DNA of 46,021 bases. It comes from an uncultured Actinomycetes bacterium (GTDB taxonomy: Bacteria > Actinomycetota > Thermoleophilia > Solirubrobacterales > 70-9). Where the stretch lies: contig CAMLQY010000014.1 in NCBI GenBank assembly GCA_946482365.1, positions 1 to 46,021 on the forward strand, in the 5' to 3' direction. Positions within the stretch are counted from its first letter, which is position 1. Every line of letters starts with the position of its first letter. Of the stretch, positions 7,545-14,858 are shown piece after piece. Position numbers and translations under genes: made by a program. The notes under the pieces are model-generated. The model did no database searches. It saw nothing but the letters and a program-made list of their open reading frames with translations, and was not told the DNA's origin.

Positions 7545-8351
7545 ATGGGCTGGAGGGACGAGGACGGGCAGGCTCTGCCGCTGGCGCTGGGCGGCTCGCT
7601 TGCCCTGATCGCGGCGGCCCTGGCGCTGGTGGCTATCGCGGGGGCGGTGACGGGCAAGGGGCGGGCGCAGCGGGCGGCGGACCTGGCGGCGATCTCGGCC
7701 GCGCGGTCGATGCGCGACGACCTCCCGCGCCTGCTCTCGCCGCCGCGCCTGCCCGACGACCGGCCCGATCCTCGTCACCTGGGCAAGGCCGTGTACCTGG
7801 GGCGTGCCCGGGCGGCCGCGCTGGCGGCGGGGAGGGCGAACGGCGTGGACGCGGCTCACCTGCGGGTCTCGTTTCCCGACGGCGACTCCTTCGCGCCGGT
7901 ACAGGCCCGGGCCGTCGTCCTTGCCGAGGTCGGCGTGGGCGGCCGCCCGCTGCGCACCGAGGCGTCCGCGGTGGCCGAAGCCGGCGCGCCCTCCTCGGGT
8001 TCCGGCGGGATGCGGAGAACGGCGAGCGGCGGCGGCTACAGCGGTCCGCTCGTCGTCAGGCAGGGGGAGGGGATGAGGCCCGACGTCGCCGCCGCCTTCG
8101 ACCGGATGGCAGCCGCCGCGGCGGCTGCCGGCATCGCGCTGGTTGTCAACTCCGGCTTTCGCTCCGACGCCGAGCAGGCGGCGCTCTTCGCCGCCCACCC
8201 GGACCCGCGCTGGGTCGCGCCGCCGGGGCAGTCGCTGCACCGCTGCGCCACCGAGCTCGACCTCGGGCCCGAAACCGCATACGGATGGCTGGCATCCAAC
8301 GCGAGCCGCTTCGGCTTCGTCCAGCGCTACTCCTGGGAATTATCGGGTTAG
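7545..8351 (+). CDS. 5' part of TadG-like/M15 DD-peptidase fusion, truncated by the integrated element
   Basis: An N-terminal TadG-like region (DGQALPLALGGSLALI membrane helix, residues 6-35, then RAQRAADLAAISAA) is followed from about residue 165 by an M15/VanY-type DD-carboxypeptidase domain (NSGFRSDAEQAALF, then SLHRCATELDLG with the Zn-binding His and Asp). The frame reads RYSWE and then enters element DNA, stopping at TAG 8349-8351. The missing part, WEAWHYGF with the third Zn-binding His, lies at 22981 onwards in the matching frame. The truncated product should therefore be inactive as a peptidase. Confidence 0.85.
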   Translation: MGWRDEDGQALPLALGGSLALIAAALALVAIAGAVTGKGRAQRAADLAAISAARSMRDDLPRLLSPPRLPDDRPDPRHLGKAVYLGRARAAALAAGRANGVDAAHLRVSFPDGDSFAPVQARAVVLAEVGVGGRPLRTEASAVAEAGAPSSGSGGMRRTASGGGYSGPLVVRQGEGMRPDVAAAFDRMAAAAAAAGIALVVNSGFRSDAEQAALFAAHPDPRWVAPPGQSLHRCATELDLGPETAYGWLASNASRFGFVQRYSWELSG

Positions 8352-8358
8352 GTATTAA
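8320..8358. other. attL junction
   Basis: Host sequence up to CTCC is followed by TG (8334-8335), the likely crossover dinucleotide, and then the attP half with the arm TCGGGTT (8343-8349). The integrase stop codon (8348-8350, minus strand) lies inside this arm. Confidence 0.85.
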
Positions 8359-10072
8359 TCCCGTTCAGCGCCTCGGAGGCGTCGAACAGCGGCACGTAGC
8401 CCGCGGCCTCGGCGGCGGCGGTCAGGGTCATCATCTCCTCCCGCGCCTGCATCACCGGGCGGACGGTGAGCGCCCCGTCCTCGTCAATGTCGGGGTAGAA
8501 GGCGACGAACGTTTCGCGCAGCTTCTCGTTGACGGTCTGCACCGATTCCGACTCCTTCGCGCCGTCGATGGCGGCGGCTATGTCGATGTAGAAGTCGAGC
8601 GCCGCGTCGGTCGGTGCCACCTCCTCGTCCAGGGCGTCTAGGCGCTCCTGCGCCGTGGCCGCTCGGTCGCGGGCGCCCTCGATCTCGGCCTCTAGCTCGG
8701 CCATGAGGTCTTCCGCCCGCTTCGGGTCGGCGTCCTCTGCGAGCAGCTTCCGGTACCGGGCCTGCGCCTTCTCGTGGAGCCGTTCGGCCTTGGCGGCCTC
8801 GGCGACCTCATGGGCGACGGCCGACTCCAGCGCCGTCCGCTTCTCGTCAAGCCCGCGCTGAAGCTCCTGCGCCCACGACGCCACGTCCACGAAGGCGTGG
8901 TTGAGGTAGACCCAGACCGCCGCATCGGCCCGCACCGCGTCGATCCTCGGCATGTCGCAGACGCCCGTGCTGCCGAGCTTGTTCGGGCAGACGTAGTTCC
9001 GCTTCCGCGTCCCGTCCTTGCGGACGTAGGGGTCGGTGACGCACAGCATTCGCTCGTCGCAGCGTGGGCAGTAGGCGAGCTTGGTGAGCAGGTAGCGCGA
9101 GGTCGGAGCGCCGCCCAGCTTGGCCTTGTCCCGCTGCGTCTTCGCCCTCTCGCGGCCCGCACGGCTGCGGTCGCGCTCGGCGCGTTTCGCGTTGATCCGG
9201 TCCCAGCGCTCCGGGTCGATGATCGCCTCGTGCCGACCATCGTAGACCTCGGGAACGTCCAGCCTCCGGTACGTGCCGCCCTTGTGCGACCCCTCACCGA
9301 CGCGGACGATGCGGCCCGCGTAGACGGGATGGGTGACGATGTACTGGACGAGCCGCCGGGTCCACGCCTTGCCCTTCCGCGTCCGGTGCCCGGCTTCGTT
9401 GAGGCGGCGGGCGATGGTGGCGTCACCGATGCCCTCCTCGGAAAGCTCGTAGATCACGTCGATGATCGGGCGGCGCTCGGCGTCGATTTCGAGCAGGGTT
9501 TCGGGGGCGTTGTTGACGACCACCTTCCGCAGCCAGTAGCCGTCCGGCGCGGGACCGCCCGTCCACTTGCCGACCTTGACGGCCGCCCGCTTGCCCCGCG
9601 ATACGTGGTCGCTGATGTCCTGAGCGGCCTTGTGGTTCTGGCTGCTGGCGATGCCGACGAGCATCGGGTTCAGCATGAACTCGTCGTCGCTGGGGCTGGC
9701 GCTCCTGACCTGCACGTAGTCGTACTTGAGGTCGGTCCAGACCTTCATCAGCGACTGCTTGCCTCGCTCGCCGCTGCCGCGAGCGAGTCGGCTGCTGTGG
9801 AAGGCCCATAGCTCGGCCTCAACCTCGGCGGTCGCCGCCGCCTTGGCCGCGCTGATCGCCGCGACGAGTTCCGGACCGCGCTCGGCGTGGAACCCGCTGT
9901 GGCCCGACTCCTCGAACTCGCCGACGACCCGGCGACCGCCGAGCGCTTGGATCGCCGCCCGGACCTCCTCGGTCTGGCTGGTGGTGGACTTCTCCTCGTC
10001 CGAGCGGTCGTCCTCCCGCGACCGAGCCGCGTAGATGATGCAGGGGATTGGGGTGCTGGTCTGCGTTGGCAT
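8348..10072 (-). CDS. Large serine recombinase (integrase)
   Basis: 574 residues. The N-terminal resolvase domain has YAARSRED with the probable nucleophile Ser18 and FHSSRLARGS equivalent to the DRLxR motif. A recombinase domain follows (about 170-275; PDGYWLRK to HPVYAGRI). A Zn ribbon occupies about 335-385 (CPRCDERM ... YVCPNK ... CDMP), then a coiled coil (about 410-490) and a C-terminal tail. This layout is typical of large serine integrases, which recombine attP with attB without host factors and need a directionality factor to excise. The gene lies directly beside attL, with its stop codon in the att arm. The promoter has its own dyad (10090-10110). Confidence 0.95.
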   Translation of the reverse strand: MPTQTSTPIPCIIYAARSREDDRSDEEKSTTSQTEEVRAAIQALGGRRVVGEFEESGHSGFHAERGPELVAAISAAKAAATAEVEAELWAFHSSRLARGSGERGKQSLMKVWTDLKYDYVQVRSASPSDDEFMLNPMLVGIASSQNHKAAQDISDHVSRGKRAAVKVGKWTGGPAPDGYWLRKVVVNNAPETLLEIDAERRPIIDVIYELSEEGIGDATIARRLNEAGHRTRKGKAWTRRLVQYIVTHPVYAGRIVRVGEGSHKGGTYRRLDVPEVYDGRHEAIIDPERWDRINAKRAERDRSRAGRERAKTQRDKAKLGGAPTSRYLLTKLAYCPRCDERMLCVTDPYVRKDGTRKRNYVCPNKLGSTGVCDMPRIDAVRADAAVWVYLNHAFVDVASWAQELQRGLDEKRTALESAVAHEVAEAAKAERLHEKAQARYRKLLAEDADPKRAEDLMAELEAEIEGARDRAATAQERLDALDEEVAPTDAALDFYIDIAAAIDGAKESESVQTVNEKLRETFVAFYPDIDEDGALTVRPVMQAREEMMTLTAAAEAAGYVPLFDASEALNGINT

Positions 10073-10080
10073 GAGAACCC

Positions 10081-10110
10081 ATAGTAACGGGTTTCAAGGG
10101 CCGTGAAACC
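10081..10110 (-). promoter_or_regulatory. Integrase promoter with dyad operator
   Basis: On the minus strand, TACTAT (10081-10086) lies 8 nt before the integrase ATG, indicating a leaderless message. A perfect 7 bp inverted repeat, GGTTTCA/TGAAACC (10090-10096 and 10104-10110), fills the spacer and the -35 region, a good place for a repressor to silence the integrase. Confidence 0.55.
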
Positions 10111-10171
10111 GCTCTGGAATGCGGGTTTGCGGGGGTGCCCGGTTCTACGTCGTGGGTCGCCACAGACGGCG

Positions 10172-10199
10172 AGAGGCCGCCCCGGTCCAGGCGACCTCT
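10172..10199 (-). terminator. Hairpin downstream of the ArsR-like gene
   Basis: AGAGGCCGCC and GGCGACCTCT pair with one mismatch around an 8 nt loop. It lies about 95 bp past the stop of the minus-strand regulator and upstream of the integrase promoter. No T-run follows on either strand, so termination is inferred from position. Confidence 0.4.
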
Positions 10200-10294
10200 C
10201 AAGCACCCCTCCCCAAAGCTGTGTCCGGGTCGAAGCGGGGAAGATCAGTATGTGGCTGTCGCGACGTAGGAGCGCCCGGTGCCGGGCTGTCGCG

Positions 10295-10999
10295 TCAGTT
10301 GTCTTTTTGCTTGCGGCTCTTGCGCGGCTTCTTCTTCGCCTTCGGCGGCTGTTTGCTTCCCGACCCCTTTTCCCTCTCGGCCTGCGCCGAGGGGAAGACG
10401 AGCAGGACGGCGCTGACGCCGATCGGTTTCGGGTTGTCGCTTTCGCCCAGTCGGGTTGCGGCTTCGCCTGCGATTTTCAACATGTCATCGATGTAGTCGT
10501 CGCCACGTACATGCCCGTCTTCGCAAGCCTGCTCGTCAAAGATCATCGGGATACGGGCGACGTGGTAGTGGTTTCGCGAGTCGTAGAGCCCCGTCTCGTA
10601 TGACTCGTTCACGTCCTCATTGACTTCGTCAAGGACGCCGCCGATCAGCTCGCGCCGGCTGTCCCTCGGTATTTCACTCGCCACTTTCATGCCGATGATG
10701 GTTCGCGTGGTCGCCTTGTAGAAATGCTGGGTGGCGCCGCGAGCGGGCTCGGTCCTCGTCAGTTCGATGAGCCCGTAGTCCTTGAGCACTTTGACGTGGT
10801 AGCTGACCTGGCTCAGGCCCTCGGCGAGGTAATCGGAGAGTTCCCTCGGGCTCCACTCGCGGTCATTCAGGTGAGTCAGGAGTTTGTAACGCAGGGGATG
10901 GCTCATCCCCCTCATCAGCCGTTCGCGCAGCGGTAGCGCGAGCTTTTCTGCCGCGATCCGTTCCGCGTCCTCTTTGGTGCGCTTTTTCTTAGCCGCCAT
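10295..10999 (-). CDS. ArsR-like winged-helix transcriptional regulator
   Basis: 234 residues from ATG 10999, chosen because GAGGAG precedes it closely (an upstream frame to 11107 has no ribosome binding site). Residues ~30-95 form a winged helix: MSHPLRYKLLTHLND, ELSDYLAEGLSQVSYHVKVL (recognition helix) and YGLIELTRTEPARG (wing). A mixed C-terminal domain follows, and the extreme C-terminus is a Lys/Arg-rich tail (KKKPRKSRKQK). It is likely the element's lysogeny or copy-control regulator. A 20 bp perfect dyad (11135-11154) lies in the divergent intergenic region and is a candidate operator. Confidence 0.85.
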   Translation of the reverse strand: MAAKKKRTKEDAERIAAEKLALPLRERLMRGMSHPLRYKLLTHLNDREWSPRELSDYLAEGLSQVSYHVKVLKDYGLIELTRTEPARGATQHFYKATTRTIIGMKVASEIPRDSRRELIGGVLDEVNEDVNESYETGLYDSRNHYHVARIPMIFDEQACEDGHVRGDDYIDDMLKIAGEAATRLGESDNPKPIGVSAVLLVFPSAQAEREKGSGSKQPPKAKKKPRKSRKQKDN

Positions 11000-11134
11000 C
11001 AGTCCTCCTCTCTGGCCCGCTGACGGGTACTGCGCAGGGCTAACAGCGGTACGGGCCGTTCTTTTAAAACGGGAAAGTATCCGCAAACGGCCGAGAACTG
11101 AAATCACCTCCCTGATTGCTTTAATCTTTCCGAG

Positions 11135-11154
11135 TGATCTAAAAAATTAGATCA
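11135..11154. promoter_or_regulatory. 20 bp perfect palindrome, candidate operator
   Basis: TGATCTAA and TTAGATCA arms flank AAAA. The site is the most AT-rich spot in the element, between the divergent regulator gene (start 10999) and the micropeptide genes (start 11178), and overlaps plausible -10 sequences for the rightward promoter. Binding by the ArsR-like protein is inferred. Confidence 0.55.
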
Positions 11155-11177
11155 AAGGCAAAGGGGAGGTGAGCCGG

Positions 11178-11237
11178 ATGAAAATGCAGCCATGCGGAGC
11201 TGTCGCGCCGTTGCTTTCGACGATCAAGTCGCGGTGA
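11178..11237 (+). CDS. Micropeptide 1 (19 aa)
   Basis: ATG 11178 follows a strong GGGGAGGTG ribosome binding site 7 nt upstream. The peptide ends VAPLLSTIKSR. Its stop TGA (11235-11237) overlaps a GTG start (GTGA) of a second peptide with a similar ending (VVPMLSVVKNR), so the two are probably coupled and related by duplication. A strong hairpin (11309-11349) and the next gene follow, which also fits a leader peptide. Expression is inferred from the ribosome binding site only. Confidence 0.5.
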   Translation: MKMQPCGAVAPLLSTIKSR

Positions 11238-11296
11238 GCGCCGTGAAGACTGTCGAGACAGTCGTGCCCATGCTGAGCGTCGTGAAGAACCGCTAG
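11234..11296 (+). CDS. Micropeptide 2 (20 aa)
   Basis: GTG 11234 overlaps the stop of micropeptide 1 by 4 nt and runs to TAG 11294-11296. The product ends VVPMLSVVKNR, matching the end of micropeptide 1 at 6 of 11 positions with conservative changes elsewhere. It could be a small membrane-active or signalling peptide, or part of a leader. No family is recognised. Confidence 0.42.
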   Translation: MSAVKTVETVVPMLSVVKNR

Positions 11297-11308
11297 CAAC
11301 GCCTCAGA

Positions 11309-11349
11309 GGGCCGGTCCTGATCGTCCTTGCGGAGGGTCGGACCGGCCC
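11309..11349 (+). terminator. Strong stem-loop after the micropeptides
   Basis: A perfect 10 bp stem, GGGCCGGTCC/GGACCGGCCC, with a 21 nt loop. It has no U-tract, so it may be a terminator, an attenuator or an RNA stabiliser. A near-identical stem core occurs at 17772-17809 elsewhere in the element. Confidence 0.5.
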
Positions 11350-11387
11350 ATAGGTCCTTCTCGATCACCTAAACTTCATGGCACATC

Positions 11388-11457
11388 GGGGGTCCTGACA
11401 GACAGGGCAGTTCGAGACCGGCCGCAACAGGCGGCAGGCTCATCGAGAAAGGACCCC
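11388..11457 (+). promoter_or_regulatory. Possible hairpin hiding the ribosome binding site of the 11460 gene
   Basis: GGGGTCCT (11389-11396) is complementary to AGGACCCC (11450-11457), which contains the AAAGGA ribosome binding site of the gene starting at 11460. Pairing would block translation initiation. The loop is long (~53 nt), so this is only a candidate switch. Confidence 0.3.
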
Positions 11458-11459
11458 GC

Positions 11460-11786
11460 ATGTGCAAATCAGCAGCGACCCCTGACCTCATCCAGATCCG
11501 AGACGCCCTCGGCCTGGCGCTTGTCGATGCGCTCGGCAGTCTGGACGACTGCGAGATGTACCTCAGCGACGATGTGGCTGACGGCCTGATCGACAACGTC
11601 GATGAGGCCCAGACGTTCGTGCACGACGCCCTGTTCGAGGCGCTGCACGCCTTCGGCGCTCCCACCCGCGAGGGTGACGGACTGGTGTGGCTGACGGGCG
11701 ACGACCGGACCGTCGTCTTCCAGGCGTCGCAGCGCGACGTGGCGGAATTCATCGCCCGCCGCGAGGCGGCGACCATCGCCGTCTAG
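11460..11786 (+). CDS. Hypothetical acidic protein
   Basis: 108 residues with no recognised family. It is acidic and mainly helical (ALGLALVDALGSLDDCEMYLSDDVAD), with a short C-terminal strand-helix region (GLVWLTGDDRTVVFQASQRDVAEFI). GAAAGGA lies 7 nt before the ATG and may be masked by upstream pairing. A GC hairpin (11798-11825) follows the stop. Its place in the early-control region of the element suggests a regulatory or anti-host role, which is inference only. Confidence 0.7.
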   Translation: MCKSAATPDLIQIRDALGLALVDALGSLDDCEMYLSDDVADGLIDNVDEAQTFVHDALFEALHAFGAPTREGDGLVWLTGDDRTVVFQASQRDVAEFIARREAATIAV

Positions 11787-11797
11787 CGACGGAACGG

Positions 11798-11825
11798 GCG
11801 GGGGCCGTTTTCGGGCGGTCCCCGC
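11798..11825 (+). terminator. Hairpin after the 11460 gene
   Basis: GCGGGG and CCCCGC arms enclose a loop that contains CCGTTTTCGG. It begins 11 nt after the stop codon. It has the shape of a terminator but no downstream T-run. Confidence 0.4.
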
Positions 11826-11862
11826 GCCTCTCAAACGTCGCCCCCGACCGAGATACCAAACG

Positions 11863-11868
11863 TAAGAT
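11863..11868 (+). promoter_or_regulatory. -10 box TAAGAT in an element-specific promoter motif
   Basis: CGTAAGATCAAACTGAT (11861-11877) matches CGTAGGATCAAACCGAT (22562-22578) at 15 of 17 positions; both lie just before a gene start. The shared stretch probably marks an element promoter, perhaps with a common activator. Confidence 0.5.
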
Positions 11869-11882
11869 CAAACTGATACCGC

Positions 11883-12071
11883 ATGCCTCAGAAGAACGTC
11901 ACAGCCCGCATGGCCCGCCTCTGCCCCGAGCAGTGGGCGGCGCTCGACGCCCTCGGGGACAGCACCGGCGACTCCACCGCCTACCACCTTCGGAAAGCGG
12001 TCGAGGCGTACACCCACGTCCCTGACTCTGCGACCAGCCACCGACGCCGGACGAAGCGGAGCAAGACCTAG
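11883..12071 (+). CDS. Ribbon-helix-helix-like DNA-binding protein
   Basis: 62 residues. MPQKNVTARMARLCPEQW gives the N-terminal strand of a CopG/Arc-type ribbon-helix-helix, followed by two helices (AALDALGDST, DSTAYHLRKAVEAYT) and a basic tail (RRRTKRSK). Such proteins often repress plasmid or phage genes, including copy control. It is expressed from the TAAGAT promoter without a clear Shine-Dalgarno sequence. A hairpin terminator follows at 12079-12105. Confidence 0.72.
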   Translation: MPQKNVTARMARLCPEQWAALDALGDSTGDSTAYHLRKAVEAYTHVPDSATSHRRRTKRSKT

Positions 12072-12078
12072 AACACAA

Positions 12079-12105
12079 GAAGGGCGCCCCCTACGGACGC
12101 CCTTC
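12079..12105 (+). terminator. Hairpin terminator
   Basis: A perfect 8 bp stem, GAAGGGCG/CGCCCTTC, with an 11 nt loop starts 7 nt after the stop codon at 12071. There is no T-run. It separates the RHH gene from the replication genes. Confidence 0.5.
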
Positions 12106-12121
12106 GGAAAGCCTCATCCCC

Positions 12122-12484
12122 ATGAAGCAACGAGAAGATCCTACCCCGAAGCCGAACCCCCGCCCAGAGCCTCTGAGCGTCGCCGACCTCTATGCGATCT
12201 ACGAGCGCGACCGGGCCGAAGGGTTCCCGATGCGTCGTCCGGCAGGACCGACCGACGAGGAGCGCTGGCTGTCGGAGGACGACCTGGCGCGGCCGGACGA
12301 TCTGTCGAGCCGGGAGGGCACGGCCGCCGAGACCACGGGGCTGATCGACCGGCTCCGAGGCGGTCGCCTCCCCTGGGCACACTTCATCCGTCGATTCCGC
12401 GACGGCACCTCAGAGGGTCGGCGGATCAGCGCCGACGACCCGAACCTGGGCCGCGTCCTCGCCGCTGGGTGGGTGGGCGACTGA
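12122..12484 (+). CDS. Hypothetical protein coupled to the replication helicase
   Basis: 120 residues with no recognised family. It has a Pro-rich start (TPKPNPRPEPLS), then charged helical sequence (YAIYERDRAEGF) and a C-terminal GGRLPWAHFIRRFRDG segment. The stop TGA 12482-12484 shares its A with the ATG of the helicase gene, so the two are translationally coupled. It may be a primase fragment or loader partner, but the sequence alone does not show this. Confidence 0.68.
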   Translation: MKQREDPTPKPNPRPEPLSVADLYAIYERDRAEGFPMRRPAGPTDEERWLSEDDLARPDDLSSREGTAAETTGLIDRLRGGRLPWAHFIRRFRDGTSEGRRISADDPNLGRVLAAGWVGD

Positions 12485-14106
12485 TGGCCAAGCGTCGATC
12501 CATCTCCGTGGGCGGCGGCGATCTGCACGTCTGGGCCGACGAAGCCTGGGGGGCGGTGGTCGAGCGCAACGACCCGACGCACCCGGAGGTCGTCCTGCAC
12601 GGCACCGACCTGGCGCGCATGGCGGACGGTGAACTCAAGCCGTTCAACGTCGCGTCGTTCCGCGAGCGCCTGTCGCGCGTCGCCGTCTTCTACACCGTCA
12701 ACAAGGAGGAGGAGAAGCAGCCGAAACCACCGCCCCGCGACGTGGCCGAGGCGCTTCTGTCGCGGGCACCGTCCGAGTACGAGGGCGCGGCCCGGATCGA
12801 GCGGATCACGGACGTCCCGGTGGTCACCGAGGCCGGGAACGTCCTGAGCGCGCCCGGCTACCACGCCGCCGAGCGCGTCTACCACCGGCCCGCCGAGGGC
12901 CTTGAGGGGCTGTCGATCCCCGGACCCGGAGAGGTCACGACCGTCGAGGAGGTCGAGGCGGCGCGGGACTTCCTGCTGGACGACTGGCTCGGCGAGTTCG
13001 GCTTCTACGACGAGGCGAGCAGGGCGAACGCCCTCGCCGAGCTGCTGACCCCGTTCGTGCGCGACCTCATCCGTGGCGGGACGCCGCTGTTCCCGGTGAT
13101 CGCGCCGCAGTTCGGGTGGGGGAAGGGCCTGCTGACCGACGCCTGCCTGATGCCCGGCTGCGGGCTGGTCGCCAAGGAGCCGGCCACCGACAGCGAGGAG
13201 GAGATGCGGAAGCGCGTCACCTCGGCGCTCCGTGCGCTGCCGTCCGCGATCGTCTTCGACAACCTGACCGGGCGGCTGGACTCACAGATCCTCGCCAACG
13301 TCCTGACGACCGGGAAGTGGAAGGACCGGCTGCTCGGCGAATCCCGCGACCTAGAGGTCGAGCCGCGCAACGTCTGGACGGCCAACGGCAACAACTTCAC
13401 CCTCAGCGGCGAGCTTGTCGAGCGGTGCCCCGCCCCGATCCTGCTCGGTCGCGGCCCGTACTGGCAGGCGCTGTGCGAGCGGAAGGGCTGGGACGCGGAG
13501 GTTCGACCCCGCGAGCGACCCCGCAGCCAGTTCGCCCACGCCGACTACCTGACCTGGGCCTGCGAGAACAGGGCGCGGGCGGTCGAGGCCGCGTTCGTCC
13601 TGATCCGCCACTGGCTCGACGGGCCGGTGATGGTCGTCCGAGGCTCGGAGTTCCAGCGGCTCGCGGACCCGTCCCTGCCGGAGGACTACCGCCGCGTCGA
13701 GCCGGAGCTACCCGACCGCGACACCGGCGAGTTTCAGGAATGGCAGCGCGTCGTAGGCGGCATCCTCAAGGCGTCCGGCGTGACCGGCTTCGCCGCGAAC
13801 TACGACGCTTGGTCGAGGTCCACGGACGAGGAAAGCGAGGAGAGCGACGACTTCTTCGAGGCTTGGCGAGCGCTGGACCTCCCGCCCATCGAGTTCAAGG
13901 AGGTCGTGGCGCTCTGCGGGTTCGGCGGGGCGCTGCACGACCACCTCCCGGTCGAGCTGGCGTCGGTGCGGTCGCAGGACCTGCACGGCAAGCTGAAGGC
14001 GTGGCTGCGGGACCACAAGGACCAGCGGACCCGGGGTGGTCGCCGCCTCGTCCGCGAGGACGGACGGCCGAAGCGGTGGAAGGTCCTCGCGCCGTCCGAC
14101 TCCTGA
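12484..14106 (+). CDS. Primase-associated P-loop replicative helicase (phage/plasmid type)
   Basis: 540 residues. It resembles the C-terminal helicase half of actinobacterial bifunctional primase-polymerase proteins. Walker A is GWGKG (about 211-215), Walker B IVFDNL (about 256-261), and a sensor motif TANGNN lies near 299, followed by the family's WQRVVGGILKASGV stretch (near 420). The N-terminal primase-polymerase half of fused relatives is absent. It probably unwinds DNA at the adjacent repeat array to start element replication. The ATG overlaps the upstream stop (TGATG); an upstream in-frame GTG at 12469 is less likely. Confidence 0.82.
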   Translation: MAKRRSISVGGGDLHVWADEAWGAVVERNDPTHPEVVLHGTDLARMADGELKPFNVASFRERLSRVAVFYTVNKEEEKQPKPPPRDVAEALLSRAPSEYEGAARIERITDVPVVTEAGNVLSAPGYHAAERVYHRPAEGLEGLSIPGPGEVTTVEEVEAARDFLLDDWLGEFGFYDEASRANALAELLTPFVRDLIRGGTPLFPVIAPQFGWGKGLLTDACLMPGCGLVAKEPATDSEEEMRKRVTSALRALPSAIVFDNLTGRLDSQILANVLTTGKWKDRLLGESRDLEVEPRNVWTANGNNFTLSGELVERCPAPILLGRGPYWQALCERKGWDAEVRPRERPRSQFAHADYLTWACENRARAVEAAFVLIRHWLDGPVMVVRGSEFQRLADPSLPEDYRRVEPELPDRDTGEFQEWQRVVGGILKASGVTGFAANYDAWSRSTDEESEESDDFFEAWRALDLPPIEFKEVVALCGFGGALHDHLPVELASVRSQDLHGKLKAWLRDHKDQRTRGGRRLVREDGRPKRWKVLAPSDS

Positions 14107-14153
14107 AGTTCGAGCGCGTCGAACTTACCGGGCCGCTTCGACCCCGCCCGGAC

Positions 14154-14400
14154 GCACAGTCAACGCACAGTCCGGTCCTTGACTGTGCAGCGCTCTAGGC
14201 CAGGTCTCATCACGCCCTGAGCGCTTCCGATGTGCAGTGCACAGTCAAGCGGGGCCGATAGAGGTAGATGGGGAGGGGGGACTTTCTCCTACGCGTAACC
14301 CAACTTGACTGTGCACTGTGCGTCGAACCGCCAGATTCGGCTCTGCCATTGGTCTAGCGCTTCGCACAGTACCCACGCACAGTCAAGCGGTGACTGTGCG
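14154..14400. repeat. Iteron-like repeat array, candidate replication origin
   Basis: Nine copies of GCACAGT, most extended to GCACAGTCAA, occur in 247 bp. Plus-strand copies start at 14154, 14165, 14239, 14364 and 14377; minus-strand copies lie at 14179-14188, 14305-14314, 14315-14321 and 14391-14399. They begin 48 bp after the helicase stop, inside the only long gene-free stretch of the element (14107-14696). Direct and inverted short repeats next to a replication gene are typical of iteron origins or of sites for a Rep or partition protein. Confidence 0.75.
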
Positions 14401-14654
14401 TGCCTCGGTCGTCGGCAGGGCGACGAGAACCGGCCACATGACGGGCGGGCGACGGGGCGTAGCGCGTGCGCGTAGGGCCGGTCGTGTTCCGCCAGCCTCG
14501 GCCACGGCCGCCGTCCCTTGTCCTCGGAAACAGTGATCGAGGACACCAAACGCCCCCTGACGCCGCCGCTGGTGTCGGACCGGTGTGGTGGTGAAGCCTG
14601 ATCCAGTGTTGCTTTCCCAGGTTCGGCCTGTACGTGGATGCTGCTGCTTGTTAC

Positions 14655-14683
14655 TGGTGTTGGTAAGGCAATTTGCAACACCA
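14655..14683. other. Possible tyrosine-recombinase core site or 5' hairpin
   Basis: Two 11 bp arms, TGGTGTTGGTA and TTGCAACACCA (9 of 11 positions symmetric), flank 7 bp. The size fits a simple core site for a Xer/Int-type enzyme. It lies directly upstream of the ribosome binding site of the small gene coupled to the tyrosine recombinase. It could equally be an mRNA hairpin. Confidence 0.4.
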
Positions 14684-14696
14684 AAGAGGAGGCAGC

Positions 14697-14858
14697 ATGA
14701 CGTTCGAGGAAGCGAAGCAGGAGTGGCCGGAGGCGGCGGAAACCTGCCTGGTGGATTTCCACACGCTGGACCCAATCCCCGGCACCCGGAAGCTGGTGCT
14801 GCCCGGAGAGGCGGCTGACGGCGGCGCTGTCGTCGTGTGGGAGGAGGAGGGCCAGTGA
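14697..14858 (+). CDS. Small acidic protein coupled to the recombinase
   Basis: 53 residues with a strong AGAGGAGG ribosome binding site. It begins MTFEEAKQEWPEAAETCLVD and ends WEEEGQ; strongly acidic, with no family recognised. Its TGA overlaps the recombinase GTG (GTGA), so they are co-translated. An accessory or directionality role for the recombinase is possible, but such factors are usually basic, so this is only a guess from position. Confidence 0.68.
   Translation: MTFEEAKQEWPEAAETCLVDFHTLDPIPGTRKLVLPGEAADGGAVVVWEEEGQ

Noticed and set aside
14154..14400. CRISPR array
   Set aside because: The repeats are only 7-10 bp, irregularly spaced and in both orientations; no spacers or cas genes are present.
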